Assembly: GCF_001422925.1 (NCBI RefSeq)
Contig: NZ_LMNI01000001.1
Location: 242,087 to 306,086 of the forward strand
DNA length: 64,000 bases
Direction of reading: 5' to 3'
DNA from: Microbacterium sp. Leaf288
GTDB taxonomy: Bacteria > Actinomycetota > Actinomycetes > Actinomycetales > Microbacteriaceae
In this document: piece after piece, positions 43,895 through 53,943 of the stretch
How the letters are laid out: each line of letters starts with the position of its first letter
Numbering within the stretch: the stretch's first letter is position 1
Made by a program: the position numbers and the translations under genes
Notes under the pieces: generated by a model
Seen by the model: only the letters and a program-made list of their open reading frames with translations
What the model was told of the DNA's origin: nothing
Database searches by the model: none

Positions 43895-44506
43895 ATGTCC
43901 ACCACCCGCTCCACTGTCCGCACGACCGGCGTCGCCGTCCGCGCGATGCTCGTATTCACCCTCGTGCTCGGCGTCGGGTACACCCTGCTCGTCACCGGCA
44001 TCGGCCAGCTCGCCCTGCCGTGGCAGGCGAACGGCTCGCTGGTGCACAACTCTGCGGGCGACACCGTCGGGTCGGCGCTCATCGGGCAGTCCTTCATGGA
44101 TTCCTCGGGCGCGGCGCTTGCGCAGTACTTCCAGTCGCGTCCGTCCGCCGCCGGCGACGGGTACGACAGCGGGGCGTCGAGCGGCTCGAACCTCGGCCCG
44201 GAGAACCCCGACCTCGTCTCGGCCATCGAGGAGCGCAGGGCCGCGATCGCCGAGCTCGAGGGCGTGGATCCGTCGCAGGTGCCCGCCGACGCGGTGACCG
44301 CGTCGGCCTCGGGTCTGGACCCCCACATCAGCCCGGCGTACGCGCTGCTCCAGGTGCCCCGGGTCGCTGAGGTGCGAGGGCTCGATGAGTCCGACGTGCA
44401 CGACCTCGTCGAGGCGCACATCCAGCAGCGCGACCTCGGCTATCTCGGCGAGCCGCGCGTGAACGTCGTCGAGCTCAACCTCGCCCTCGACGCGCTGGGC
44501 TCGTGA
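43895..44506 (+). CDS. kdpC: K+-transporting ATPase subunit C
   Basis: Accessory subunit (203 aa) with one N-terminal membrane helix (AMLVFTLVLGVGYTLLVTGI) and a periplasmic domain. YFQSRPSAAGDGYDS, SGSNLGPENPDL and DAVTASASGLDPHISPAYA are the KdpC signatures. It is thought to help K+ loading or ATP affinity. An 18-nt gap follows kdpB. A nested hairpin separates it from kdpD. Confidence 0.95.
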   Translation: MSTTRSTVRTTGVAVRAMLVFTLVLGVGYTLLVTGIGQLALPWQANGSLVHNSAGDTVGSALIGQSFMDSSGAALAQYFQSRPSAAGDGYDSGASSGSNLGPENPDLVSAIEERRAAIAELEGVDPSQVPADAVTASASGLDPHISPAYALLQVPRVAEVRGLDESDVHDLVEAHIQQRDLGYLGEPRVNVVELNLALDALGS

Positions 44507-44542
44507 CCCTGCCCGGGGCTGCAGCATCCGTTCCCCCTCCCG

Positions 44543-44611
44543 GGTCTGGGGCGCGATGTGTCCGTTGGGGCGGAGAAGTCGCGCCCCAACGGACAGGATC
44601 CGCCCCAAACC
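44543..44611. repeat. Nested hairpin element, copy 2
   Basis: Outer arms GGTCTGGGGCG (44543-44553) and CGCCCCAAACC (44601-44611, one mismatch) enclose inner arms TCCGTTGGGGCG (44561-44572) and CGCCCCAACGGA (44582-44593). It is the same element as 14299-14369. It stands between kdpC and the separate kdpD promoter and could terminate the structural operon. Confidence 0.78.
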
Positions 44612-44642
44612 AGGGGCAGCCAGGAAGAAATAGGGTGAGCAC

Positions 44643-47168
44643 GTGAAGCGCGGCAAGCTGCGAGTGCTGCTCGGCGCGGCGCCCGGCGTCGGCAAGACGT
44701 ACGAGATGCTCGAGGAGGGCCGCCGCCTCGCCGAGGACGGGCGCGACGTCGTGATCGCGGTCGTCGAGACGCACGGGCGCGCCGCCACTGCCGCGCTCAT
44801 GGACGGACTTCCCGTCGTGCCCCGCACGCTCGTGTCGCACCGTGGCGTCGAGCTCAGCGACATGGACCTCGAGGGTGTTCTCGAGCGCAGCCCCGAGATC
44901 GCTCTCGTCGACGAGCTCGCGCACACCAACGCGCCGGGCCTGACGCATCCCAAGCGCTGGCAGGACGTCGCCGACCTCCTCGACGCGGGCATCGACGTCA
45001 TCACGACGGTCAACGTGCAGCACATCGAGTCGCTCGGCGGGGTCGTCGAGCAGATCACGGGGGTCGCGCAGCGCGAGACGGTTCCGGATGCCGTGGTGCG
45101 CGCCGCCGACCAGGTCGAGGTGGTCGACCTCTCACCCCAGTCGCTGCGCGATCGCCTCTCCGCGGGGCTCGTCTACCCCGCCGAGCGGATCGACGCGGCC
45201 CTGTCGAACTACTTCCGGCTCGGCAACCTCACGGCACTGCGCGAACTCGCGCTGCTGTGGCTGGCCGACGAGGTCGACAGCGCCCTCAAGACCTACCGCG
45301 CGGAGCACGGCATCGAGGGTGCGTGGCAGGCGCGCGAACGCGTGGTCATCGCGCTCACCGGTGGCCCCGAGGGCGAGACGCTGCTCCGCCGCGGCGCACG
45401 CATCGCCGCGCGGTCGGCGGGCGGCGAGCTGCTCGCGGTGCACGTGTCGAGCCAGGACGGCCTCCGCTCGGGCGACCCGGGCGCCCTCGCCGCACAGCGG
45501 GCGCTCGTCGAGTCCCTCGGCGGCACGTACCACCAGGTCGTCGGCGACGACATCCCGCGCGCGCTCGTCGAGTTCGCCCGCTCGGTGAACGCGACGCAGC
45601 TCGTGATCGGCGTGAGCCGCCGCGGCCGCCTCGCGACGCTCTTCACCGGCCCGGGCATCGGGGCGACGGTGATCCGCGAGTCCGGCGACATCGACGTGCA
45701 CATCGTCACGCATGACGCGGCGGGCGACCGTTTCCCGCTGCCGCGCGTGACCGGCGGTGCCCTGAGCGTCCGCCGCCGCGTGCTCGGGTTCGCGCTCGCG
45801 CTGATCGGCGGCCCGCTCCTCACGTGGCTGCTGGTCTCGCTGCGCAGCGAGGACACGATCACCAGCGACGTCCTCGCGTACCAGCTGCTCGTGGTCCTGG
45901 TCTCGCTCGTCGGCGGCATCTGGCCCGCGGTCTTCGCCGCGGTGATGTCGGGCTTCACCCTGAACTACTTCTTCGTGGCGCCCTACTACACGGTGTCGGT
46001 CGCCGACCCGCGGAACGTCTGGGCGCTCATCCTCTACGTCGTGATCGCCGTGCTGGTGAGCTTCATCGTCGACCGCGCGGCGCGCGCGGCGCGATCCGCC
46101 CGGCGTGCCGAGGCGGAGGCCGAGCTGCTCGCGAACGTCGCGGGCAGCGTGCTGCGCGGCGAGTCCGCGGTGCCCGCGCTCATCAGCCGCACGCGCGAAT
46201 CGCTCGGGCTGGCCGGCGTGCGCCTGGTCGACGCCGACGGCTCCGTCGTCGCGACCGACGGCGAGCCCGTGCGCGACGGCCGCTACGAGGCCGTGACGGT
46301 CGCGCGCCGCAACGGGGGTCCGCCCGCGATGCTCGAGCTGCACGGCCACGTGCTCGACGCCTCCGAACGCCGGCTCATCGACGCCGTCGCCGCCCAGCTC
46401 TCGGCGGCCCTCGAGCACACCGACCTCACCGCCACGGCACGGCAGGCGGGAGCCCTCGCCGAGACGGACCAGGTGCGCAGCGCACTGCTGTCGGCCGTGA
46501 GCCACGACCTGCGCCGCCCGCTGGCCGCCGCCGTCGCCGCCGTCGGCGGGCTCCGCGCCGCGGGGCCGAACCTCTCACCCGAGGACCGGGCCGAACTTCT
46601 CGCGACGGCGGACGAGTCGCTCGCGACGCTGTCGGCGCTCGTCACCGACCTGCTGGACGTCAGCCGCGTGCAGGCGGGCGTGCTCGCGGTGTCGCTGCAG
46701 TCCGTCGACACCGCCGGCGTCGTCCTGGCTGCGCTCGACGAGCTCGGCGCCGGCCCCGACCGGTTCGAACTCGCCCTCGACCCCGATCTGCCGCACGTCG
46801 AGGCCGACCCGGTGCTGCTGCAGCGGGTGCTCGTGAACGTGCTCGCGAACGCCGCGCGCTACAGCCCGGCGGGATCGCGCGTGCGCGTCGCCACGAGCAG
46901 CCTGGGCCGCACCGCCGAGATCCGCGTCGTCGACCACGGCTCCGGCGTCTCGCCGGAGCGCCGCGACGACATGTTCGTCCCGTTCCAGCGGCTCGGGGAC
47001 ACCGACAACACCGCCGGACTCGGACTCGGGCTCGCCCTGTCGAAGGGGTTCACCGAGGGCATGGGCGGTACGCTCGCCCCCGAGGACACCCCCGGAGGAG
47101 GCCTGACGATGGTCATCGCGCTGCCGGTCGCGGACGCGATCCCCGCCGACGAGAGGTCGCTGCCGTGA
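44643..47168 (+). CDS. kdpD: Potassium-sensing histidine kinase KdpD
   Basis: Sensor kinase (841 aa) of the Kdp system. The N-terminal KdpD domain has GAAPGVGKTYEML (Walker A-like) and VDELAHTNAPG; then a universal-stress-protein-like domain, a four-helix membrane block (about 375-480), a GAF-like region, the HisKA site H621 in AVSHDLRRPLAAA, and the ATPase domain with NVLANAARYSP. GTG 44643 lies 6 nt after TAGGGT (44631-44636), giving a leaderless promoter separate from kdpFABC. The stop overlaps kdpE (GTGA). Confidence 0.95.
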   Translation: MKRGKLRVLLGAAPGVGKTYEMLEEGRRLAEDGRDVVIAVVETHGRAATAALMDGLPVVPRTLVSHRGVELSDMDLEGVLERSPEIALVDELAHTNAPGLTHPKRWQDVADLLDAGIDVITTVNVQHIESLGGVVEQITGVAQRETVPDAVVRAADQVEVVDLSPQSLRDRLSAGLVYPAERIDAALSNYFRLGNLTALRELALLWLADEVDSALKTYRAEHGIEGAWQARERVVIALTGGPEGETLLRRGARIAARSAGGELLAVHVSSQDGLRSGDPGALAAQRALVESLGGTYHQVVGDDIPRALVEFARSVNATQLVIGVSRRGRLATLFTGPGIGATVIRESGDIDVHIVTHDAAGDRFPLPRVTGGALSVRRRVLGFALALIGGPLLTWLLVSLRSEDTITSDVLAYQLLVVLVSLVGGIWPAVFAAVMSGFTLNYFFVAPYYTVSVADPRNVWALILYVVIAVLVSFIVDRAARAARSARRAEAEAELLANVAGSVLRGESAVPALISRTRESLGLAGVRLVDADGSVVATDGEPVRDGRYEAVTVARRNGGPPAMLELHGHVLDASERRLIDAVAAQLSAALEHTDLTATARQAGALAETDQVRSALLSAVSHDLRRPLAAAVAAVGGLRAAGPNLSPEDRAELLATADESLATLSALVTDLLDVSRVQAGVLAVSLQSVDTAGVVLAALDELGAGPDRFELALDPDLPHVEADPVLLQRVLVNVLANAARYSPAGSRVRVATSSLGRTAEIRVVDHGSGVSPERRDDMFVPFQRLGDTDNTAGLGLGLALSKGFTEGMGGTLAPEDTPGGGLTMVIALPVADAIPADERSLP

Positions 47169-47848
47169 AGGTCCTGATCGCCGACGACGATCCGCAGCTC
47201 GTCCGCGCGCTGCGGATCACGCTCGCCGCGCACGGCTACGAGGTCCTCGCCGCACCCGACGGGGCCGCGGCGATCGCCCTCGCCGCGAAGGAGCATCCCG
47301 ACATCGTGATGGTGGACCTCGGGATGCCGCGCCTCGACGGCGTGCAGGTCATCGAGGCGCTGCGGGGCTGGACCACGGCCCCGATCATCGTCGTCTCGGG
47401 CCGCACCGGCTCCGCCGACAAGGTCGAGGCGCTGGATGCCGGCGCCGACGACTACGTCACCAAGCCGTTCCAGATCGACGAGCTGCTCGCACGGCTGCGG
47501 GCGCTCTCGCGACGCGTGACCGCAGCATCCGGTGTCCCCGTCGTCACCTTCGGGGACGTCGTGGTGGATCTCTCGACCAAGACGGTGACGCGCACGGGCG
47601 AGCGCGTGCACCTCACGCCGACGGAGTGGAAGATCCTCGAGTTCCTGGCACGCAACCCCGGCTCGCTCGTGACACGGCAGGCGCTGCTCAAGGACATCTG
47701 GGGCACCGAGCAGGTGGCCGACACCGGCTATCTGCGGCTGTACATGTCGCAGCTGCGAAAGAAGCTCGAGTCCGACCCGGGCAACCCCGCGCACCTGCTG
47801 ACGGAGTCGGGCATGGGCTACCGCCTCCTTGCCGACGCCGCCGCCTGA
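47165..47848 (+). CDS. kdpE: Response regulator KdpE
   Basis: OmpR/PhoB-family regulator (227 aa) that activates kdpFABC when phosphorylated. The receiver has IADDDPQ, phospho-acceptor D51 in MVDLGMP, and Lys in YVTKPF; the winged helix ends LRKKLESDPGNPAHLLTESG. The GTGA overlap with kdpD shows co-translation. No binding site is clear upstream of 39762. Confidence 0.94.
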   Translation: MKVLIADDDPQLVRALRITLAAHGYEVLAAPDGAAAIALAAKEHPDIVMVDLGMPRLDGVQVIEALRGWTTAPIIVVSGRTGSADKVEALDAGADDYVTKPFQIDELLARLRALSRRVTAASGVPVVTFGDVVVDLSTKTVTRTGERVHLTPTEWKILEFLARNPGSLVTRQALLKDIWGTEQVADTGYLRLYMSQLRKKLESDPGNPAHLLTESGMGYRLLADAAA

Positions 47849-47869
47849 CCCGCGCCGCGGCTCTGCTTG

Positions 47870-47950
47870 CCGAAACACGGGCCGGTAACCACGACACGCC
47901 GGTGACGGATGCTGCGCCCCGGCGTGTCGCGTTGCGGACCCGTGCTTCGG
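47870..47950. terminator. Nested hairpins between kdpE and terC
   Basis: Outer arms CCGAAACACGGG (47870-47881) and CCCGTGCTTCGG (47939-47950, one mismatch) enclose inner arms CGACACGCCGG (47892-47902) and CCGGCGTGTCG (47919-47929). The gene pair is convergent, so this can stop both transcripts. Confidence 0.6.
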
Positions 47951-47984
47951 CAGGTTGAGGGGCCGAGCCGGCCGCGGTCCCGGG

Positions 47985-48887
<903 letters not shown>

Positions 48888-48900
48888 CCTGCAATGCTAT

Positions 48901-48930
48901 GGGGGACGGATGCCGCAGCCTCCGTCCCCC
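48901..48930 (-). terminator. Hairpin after the alpha/beta hydrolase gene
   Basis: GGGGGACGGA (48901-48910) and TCCGTCCCCC (48921-48930) form a perfect 10-bp stem with a 10-nt loop between the hydrolase stop and the terC promoter. It would insulate terC from upstream transcription. Confidence 0.55.
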
Positions 48931-48946
48931 CGGTTCGCAGCGTCGG

Positions 48947-49825
48947 TCAGTCCAGCACCTCGCGGAGCCGGACAGCGAAGCCCGCGGGATCGCCGGGGAA
49001 CCCCGGCTGGTCGGTGAAGCCGGCGTGGTGGCTGGGGAAGTCCGCCACCGGAACGCCGATCGCGGCTGCTGCGGTGCGTGCGCCGCGCACGGCCATCGTC
49101 CCGCCCGACTCGACACCCGCCGCGATCACGAGACGGTCGCCTCGCGCACGCAGGGCCCCGACGTCGATGCGGTACTCGATGATCGCCGGCATGTTGCGCA
49201 GCAGCGGGTTGGTGCGCGTGCCGTCGTCCTGGGGCGACATCCCGAACATCGCCGGGTCCGGTGCCGGCTGGTCGAGGTAGTCGTCGGGGACCTGGCCGTC
49301 GAGCATCACGAACGGGATGAACTTCGCCATGGCGGCGCCGTCGCCCTGCTCGGCGTAGGTGCGCTTCATGTCGGCCACCACCGCGAGCACCGCATCACGA
49401 TCGGGGAGGTGCTCGGCCAGTGGCGGCTCGTGCACCACGGCGATCCGCACGTCGTCCGGGTGAGCCGCGAGCAGGGCGAGGAGGTTCACGGCCCCGCCGC
49501 TGGAGCCGAAGGCGTCGACGGGACCGGCGCCGAGCGCCTCGATGACACGATGCAGGTCGTCAGCGTGCTGCTCGGGGCTGATGTCCGCGGTGCCGACCGG
49601 GTTGCGGCCGGCACCGCGCGGGTCGTAGGTCACGACCGGACGGTCATCGATCTGCCCGGCGAGCAGCTCGAATCCGGTCGCGTCCATCGGCCCCGCGAAC
49701 AGGAAGAGGGGCGGGCGATCCGGGCTCGCCGTGGCGAGGTCGCCGTGCACGTCGTAGGCGATCGCGTCCTCGCCCTCGCCCACGACGTGGGTGGTGACGG
49801 TCCGCTCGACGGTGTTCTCGGTCAT
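48947..49825 (-). CDS. Alpha/beta-fold hydrolase
   Basis: A 292-aa single-domain hydrolase. The nucleophile elbow is the Ser in DAFGSSGGAVNLL; the oxyanion region is LFAGPMDATGF; the catalytic His is probably in PSHHAGFTDQPG. No signal peptide is present. It begins 18 nt after the SRPBCC gene stop, in one operon with the ArsR regulator. Relatives include chloroperoxidase-like and epoxide-hydrolase-like enzymes; the substrate is unknown. Confidence 0.85.
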   Translation of the reverse strand: MTENTVERTVTTHVVGEGEDAIAYDVHGDLATASPDRPPLFLFAGPMDATGFELLAGQIDDRPVVTYDPRGAGRNPVGTADISPEQHADDLHRVIEALGAGPVDAFGSSGGAVNLLALLAAHPDDVRIAVVHEPPLAEHLPDRDAVLAVVADMKRTYAEQGDGAAMAKFIPFVMLDGQVPDDYLDQPAPDPAMFGMSPQDDGTRTNPLLRNMPAIIEYRIDVGALRARGDRLVIAAGVESGGTMAVRGARTAAAAIGVPVADFPSHHAGFTDQPGFPGDPAGFAVRLREVLD

Positions 49826-49843
49826 CTCGGCTGTTCCTCCGAC

Positions 49844-50824
49844 TCAGACCTGCGCGAGGACGCCCTCGAGGCGGCCGTAGCTGGCCTCCATGCCGTCGGT
49901 CATGCCGGTGGCGAGCACGATGTCGCGCGTCTCTTTGTCGGGGTACTCGATGAGCAGCGTGATGAGGGTGGCGCCGTCCTCCTCGTAGAGGTTCAGGTCG
50001 TTGAGCGTCGAGGGGAACTCGGTTCCGGTCATGTGCTCGGTGGTGACCGCGCGGTGCGGTGCCTCGGTGAGCAGCGTCTCACCGTCGAAGCCGAAGGTCT
50101 CGCCCGCGGTCCCTTCGAGCGGCTCCCACTGGTAGCGGTACTTCCCACCCACGGACGGGTCGATCTCGCACACCGACATGCGCCAGCCGTCGGGGCCGAG
50201 CAGCCACTGCTGCATGAGCTCCGGCTCCTGATGGGCGCGCCACACAAGGTCGATCGAGCCCTCGATGAGCCGCGTGATGCGCACGTGGGTGTCGTCGAGG
50301 ATCTCGGTCTGGGTGCCCTTGCCAGCCGAGTAGGCGCGAAGCCCCTCGAGCACGCGATCGAGCTGGTTGATCGCCATCGTCGAGCCCTCGACGGCTCCCA
50401 TCGCGACGACCTTCTCGAGCGCCTCGGCGGAGTCGAAATGGGTGGTGTTGACCAGGCGCGAGCCCGTCGGGGTCTGGTCGAAGGCGAACACCATGCGCGA
50501 GGTCGGCATCTCTGCCAGCACAGTGCCCTCCGCGTCGGCGAACGAGTCGAGAGCGGTGAACGTGCGCGGGCCGTCGATCTCGAGGAATTCCCACACCCCG
50601 TGATACTCCTCGCCCTGGGGGCTCGTCATGTGGTACCGAGCGCGGCCCCCGGCCGTGAGGTCGAACTCGGTGAAGGTGGCGGGGTAGCCCGGAGGGCCCC
50701 AGAACCGCTCGAGCTGCCGCGGCTCGGTGAAGGCCTCCCACAGCCTCTCGACGGGAGCTGCGAACTCGGCCGTGAGCGTCATGGTGAGCGCTTCGGGATC
50801 GGTGGTCACGTCGGTGACGGGCAT
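49844..50824 (-). CDS. Tandem SRPBCC (AHSA1-like) protein
   Basis: A 326-aa protein with two AHSA1/CalC-like START domains: AEFAAPVERLWEAFTEPRQLERFWGPPGY begins the first, ITRLIEGSIDLVWRAHQEPELMQQWLLGP the second. Each has the usual W(G/L)xP after the first helix pair. ATG 50824 has AAGGAG 7 nt upstream; ATG 50830 overlaps the ArsR stop but is too close to that site. ArsR-SRPBCC pairs are common in actinobacteria, with unknown ligands. Confidence 0.85.
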   Translation of the reverse strand: MPVTDVTTDPEALTMTLTAEFAAPVERLWEAFTEPRQLERFWGPPGYPATFTEFDLTAGGRARYHMTSPQGEEYHGVWEFLEIDGPRTFTALDSFADAEGTVLAEMPTSRMVFAFDQTPTGSRLVNTTHFDSAEALEKVVAMGAVEGSTMAINQLDRVLEGLRAYSAGKGTQTEILDDTHVRITRLIEGSIDLVWRAHQEPELMQQWLLGPDGWRMSVCEIDPSVGGKYRYQWEPLEGTAGETFGFDGETLLTEAPHRAVTTEHMTGTEFPSTLNDLNLYEEDGATLITLLIEYPDKETRDIVLATGMTDGMEASYGRLEGVLAQV

Positions 50825-50826
50825 CG

Positions 50827-51222
50827 TCATTCTCCTTCGTTCCTGCGGTGATCGTGCTTCGGTTCTTGGGTGGGGCCGGGCGTGCCGGCGGGTTCGGCGA
50901 GCAGCGCATCGAGCCGGTCGATGCGTGCGCGCCACAGTTCCTCGTAGCGGGCGAGCAGTGCGCGGGCGCGAGCGATCATCTCGGGGTCCGCCCGGACGAG
51001 GCGCTCACGGCCTTCGGCGCGCTTGACGATGAGGCCGGCGGCCTCGAGCACGGTGACGTGCTTCTGCACCGCCGCGAACGACATGTCGTACTCGCGAGCG
51101 AGAGCCGACACGGAGTACTCGCCTGCGAGCGTCCGACGCAGGATGTCGCGCCGGGTCGCCGCCGCCAATGCGTGGAACACGCGGTCGATCTCGTCATCGC
51201 TGAGCTCAATTCCTACAACCAT
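50827..51222 (-). CDS. ArsR-family winged-helix repressor
   Basis: A 131-aa regulator. DEIDRVFHALAAATRRDILRR and SVSALAREYDMSFAAVQKHVTVLEAAGLIV make up the ArsR-type winged helix of the SdpR-like group that lacks metal-binding Cys residues. ATG 51222 is 8 nt after TAACGT on the minus strand, so the mRNA looks leaderless, and the start codon lies inside an 18-bp palindrome. It controls, by position, the operon with the SRPBCC and hydrolase genes. Confidence 0.88.
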   Translation of the reverse strand: MVVGIELSDDEIDRVFHALAAATRRDILRRTLAGEYSVSALAREYDMSFAAVQKHVTVLEAAGLIVKRAEGRERLVRADPEMIARARALLARYEELWRARIDRLDALLAEPAGTPGPTQEPKHDHRRNEGE

Positions 51223-51236
51223 TTGGTTGTACGTTA
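51214..51236 (-). promoter_or_regulatory. ArsR operator overlapping start codon and -10 box
   Basis: TACAACCATTTGGTTGTA (51214-51231) has perfect 8-bp arms. It spans the ArsR start codon (51220-51222) and touches the -10 TAACGT (plus 51231-51236). Repression would block transcription start directly. Binding by the adjacent ArsR protein is inferred. Confidence 0.7.
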
Positions 51237-51366
51237 GCCCTGGTGGCAGCATCCGTCAACCCCTTTTGCTGTCACGGATGCCGCCGCCGCCCGGATCCGT
51301 CACCCCGTCCCGTGCCGAACTAGACTGTTGAGGTCCGGCATCCCCGAATTTCTGGAGCTGAGCCGC

Positions 51367-53700
51367 GTGACCACCCCCGCATCGACCTCTGTCGCCGACA
51401 CCGTCGAGAACGCCACCGCCACGCCCGAGAAGGAGCAGCCGTACGCGGCGCTCGGTCTCAAGCCCGACGAGTACGACAGGATCCGCGAGATCCTCGGCCG
51501 CCGCCCCACGTCGGGCGAGCTGGCGATGTACTCCGTCATGTGGTCGGAGCACTGCTCCTACAAGTCCTCGAAGATCTATCTCCGCAAGTTCGGCGAGAAG
51601 GTCTCGGACGAGATGAAGGAACGGCTCATGGTCGGCATGGGCCAGAACGCCGGCGTCGTCGACATCGGCGAAGGCTGGGCCGTCACCTTCAAGGTCGAGT
51701 CGCACAACCACCCGAGCTACATCGAGCCGTTCCAGGGCGCCGCGACCGGCGTCGGCGGCATCGTGCGCGACATCATCTCGATGGGTGCGCGACCCGTGGC
51801 GGTCATGGACCAGCTGCGCTTCGGCGCCATCGACAACCCCGACACGGCGCGAGTCGTCCACGGCGTGGTGAGCGGCATCTCGTTCTACGGCAACTGCCTG
51901 GGCCTGCCCAACATCGGCGGCGAGACCGTGTTCGACGCCGTGTACCAGGGCAACCCGCTCGTCAACGCCCTCGCTGTCGGCGTTCTCCGCCACGAGGACC
52001 TCAAGCTCGCCAACGCCACCGGCGCCGGCAACAAGGTCGTGCTGTTCGGCGCCCGCACCGGCGGCGACGGCATCGGCGGGGCATCCATCCTCGCCTCCGA
52101 CACCTTCGCCGACGGCGGCCCGACCAAGCGCCCCGCGGTGCAGGTCGGCGACCCGTTCGCCGAGAAGGTGCTCATCGAGTGCTGCCTCGAGCTCTACCGC
52201 GACGAGCTCGTCGAGGCCATCCAGGACCTCGGCGCCGCCGGCATCTCGTGCGCGACCTCCGAGCTCGCGGCGAACGGCGGCTCGGGCATGCGCGTCGACC
52301 TCGAGAAGGTGCTGCTGCGCGACCCCACGCTCACGCCGGAGGAGATCCTCATGAGCGAGAGCCAGGAGCGCATGATGGCGATCGTCGCGCCCGAGAAGCT
52401 CGACGCGTTCCTCGAGGTCGTCGGCAAGTGGGACGTCGAGACCTCGGTCCTCGGCGAGGTGACCGGCGACGGGCGCCTGCAGATCTTCTGGCACGGCGAG
52501 CAGATCGTCGACGTCGACCCCTCGACGGTCGCGGTCGACGGCCCCGTCTACGAGCGCCCCGTGGCCTACCCCACATGGATCGACGCGCTGCGTGAGGACT
52601 CGGCATCCGCTCTCCCGCGTCCGACCGACGCCGAGACGCTGCGGGAGCAGTTCACGAAGCTCGTCGCGAGCCCGAATCTCGCCGACACGTCGTGGATCAC
52701 GAACCAGTACGACTACTACGTGATGGGCAACACGGCGCTGTCGTTCCCCGACGACGCCGGCATGATCCGTGTCGACGAGCACTCCGGTCTCGGCTTCGCG
52801 ATCGCCACCGACTGCAACGGCCGGTACTGCCAGCTCGACCCGTACCAGGGAGCCAAGCTCGCCCTCGCCGAGGCGTACCGCAACGTCGCCGTCACCGGCG
52901 CCGAGCCGACCGCCGTCACCGACTGCCTCAACTTCGGCTCGCCCGAGAACCCCGAGGTCATGTGGCAGTTCTCGCAGACCGTCGACGGCCTGTCGGACGC
53001 CTGCCTCGAGCTCGGCGTCCCCGTCACCGGCGGCAACGTCTCGTTCTACAACCAGACCGGCGACCAGCCGATCTTCCCGACGCCCGTCGTCGGCGTGCTC
53101 GGGATCATCGACGACGTCGCCCGGCGCATCCCGTCGGGCTGGCAGGACGCCGGCGAGAACATCTACCTGCTCGGCGTGACCTCGACCGAGCTGTCAGGCT
53201 CGCAGTGGGCCGGCACGATCCACGACCACCTCGGCGGACGCCCGCCGGCGGTCGACCTCGCGCAGGAGAAGAAGCTCGCCGAGCTGCTCCACGCCGGCGG
53301 CCAGCAGTCGCTCATCTCGTCGGCGCACGACCTCTCGTCGGGCGGCCTGGCACAGGCCCTCGCCGAGGCCGCCATGCGCTTCGGCGTCGGCGCGCGCGTG
53401 TGGCTGAACGAGATCCAGGAGCGCGATGGGGTGGATGCCGCCACCGCCCTGTTCTCGGAATCGACGGGCCGCGTCATCGTCTCGGTGCCTCGTGAAGACG
53501 ACGTGAAGTTCCGCGGACTGTGCGAGGGCCGGGGCTACCCGGTGCTGCGCATCGGCGTGACCGACGCAGCCGCGGACGGCGATGAGCCCGCGCTCGAGGT
53601 GCAGGGTCTGTTCACCGTCCCGCTCGCCGAGCTGCGGAGCCTCTCGACCTCGACGCTGCCCGACGCCTTCGGCCCGATCATCACCGAGCACACCGCCTGA
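51367..53700 (+). CDS. purL: Phosphoribosylformylglycinamidine synthase subunit PurL
   Basis: Large catalytic subunit (777 aa) of FGAM synthase, working with PurS and PurQ encoded 30 kb away. [16 protein letters not shown], the FGAR-binding [20 protein letters not shown] and ATP-site [12 protein letters not shown] blocks are present, as is the second half ([29 protein letters not shown]). GTG 51367 is preferred because GGAG lies 9 nt upstream; TAGACT (51321-51326) gives a leader of about 34 nt. A TTG at 51328 is in frame but would be at the transcript start. Confidence 0.96.
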   Translation: MTTPASTSVADTVENATATPEKEQPYAALGLKPDEYDRIREILGRRPTSGELAMYSVMWSEHCSYKSSKIYLRKFGEKVSDEMKERLMVGMGQNAGVVDIGEGWAVTFKVESHNHPSYIEPFQGAATGVGGIVRDIISMGARPVAVMDQLRFGAIDNPDTARVVHGVVSGISFYGNCLGLPNIGGETVFDAVYQGNPLVNALAVGVLRHEDLKLANATGAGNKVVLFGARTGGDGIGGASILASDTFADGGPTKRPAVQVGDPFAEKVLIECCLELYRDELVEAIQDLGAAGISCATSELAANGGSGMRVDLEKVLLRDPTLTPEEILMSESQERMMAIVAPEKLDAFLEVVGKWDVETSVLGEVTGDGRLQIFWHGEQIVDVDPSTVAVDGPVYERPVAYPTWIDALREDSASALPRPTDAETLREQFTKLVASPNLADTSWITNQYDYYVMGNTALSFPDDAGMIRVDEHSGLGFAIATDCNGRYCQLDPYQGAKLALAEAYRNVAVTGAEPTAVTDCLNFGSPENPEVMWQFSQTVDGLSDACLELGVPVTGGNVSFYNQTGDQPIFPTPVVGVLGIIDDVARRIPSGWQDAGENIYLLGVTSTELSGSQWAGTIHDHLGGRPPAVDLAQEKKLAELLHAGGQQSLISSAHDLSSGGLAQALAEAAMRFGVGARVWLNEIQERDGVDAATALFSESTGRVIVSVPREDDVKFRGLCEGRGYPVLRIGVTDAAADGDEPALEVQGLFTVPLAELRSLSTSTLPDAFGPIITEHTA

Positions 53701-53732
53701 TCCGCGGTCGACACGAACATAGGATGGGTCGC

Positions 53733-53870
53733 ATGGCGGCGGAAGACGACGAGTACAGCGGTTTCAACGACACCCGGCAGCGGCGCGTCAAGATCATCGC
53801 GTGGGTGACGATCGTCGCCCTCATCCTCGTCGGCGGCGGCGCCACCGTCTTCGCCCTCCTCTTCGGCTGA
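53733..53870 (+). CDS. Small single-helix membrane protein
   Basis: A 45-aa protein: an acidic start (MAAEDDEYSGFNDTRQRR), then one membrane helix (KIIAWVTIVALILVGGGATV) and a short end FALLFG. ATG 53733 is 7 nt after TAGGAT (53720-53725), so translation is probably leaderless. The charge pattern (acidic, then RQRRVK, then helix) is that of a real bitopic protein. Function unknown. It lies between purL and the two paralogues described next. Confidence 0.72.
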   Translation: MAAEDDEYSGFNDTRQRRVKIIAWVTIVALILVGGGATVFALLFG

Positions 53871-53943
53871 GGTCGCGGCGGGTGGCCGAGGTGTCAGCAG
53901 ACTCCCGGCGACAACCGCGCTATATCGCGTTTATCATGGCAGG

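Noticed and set aside
42092..45058. A minus-strand open frame of nearly 1000 codons opposite kdpB-kdpC-kdpD
   Set aside because: It crosses three well-supported genes and an intergenic hairpin, has no domain I recognise, and has shadow-type composition.
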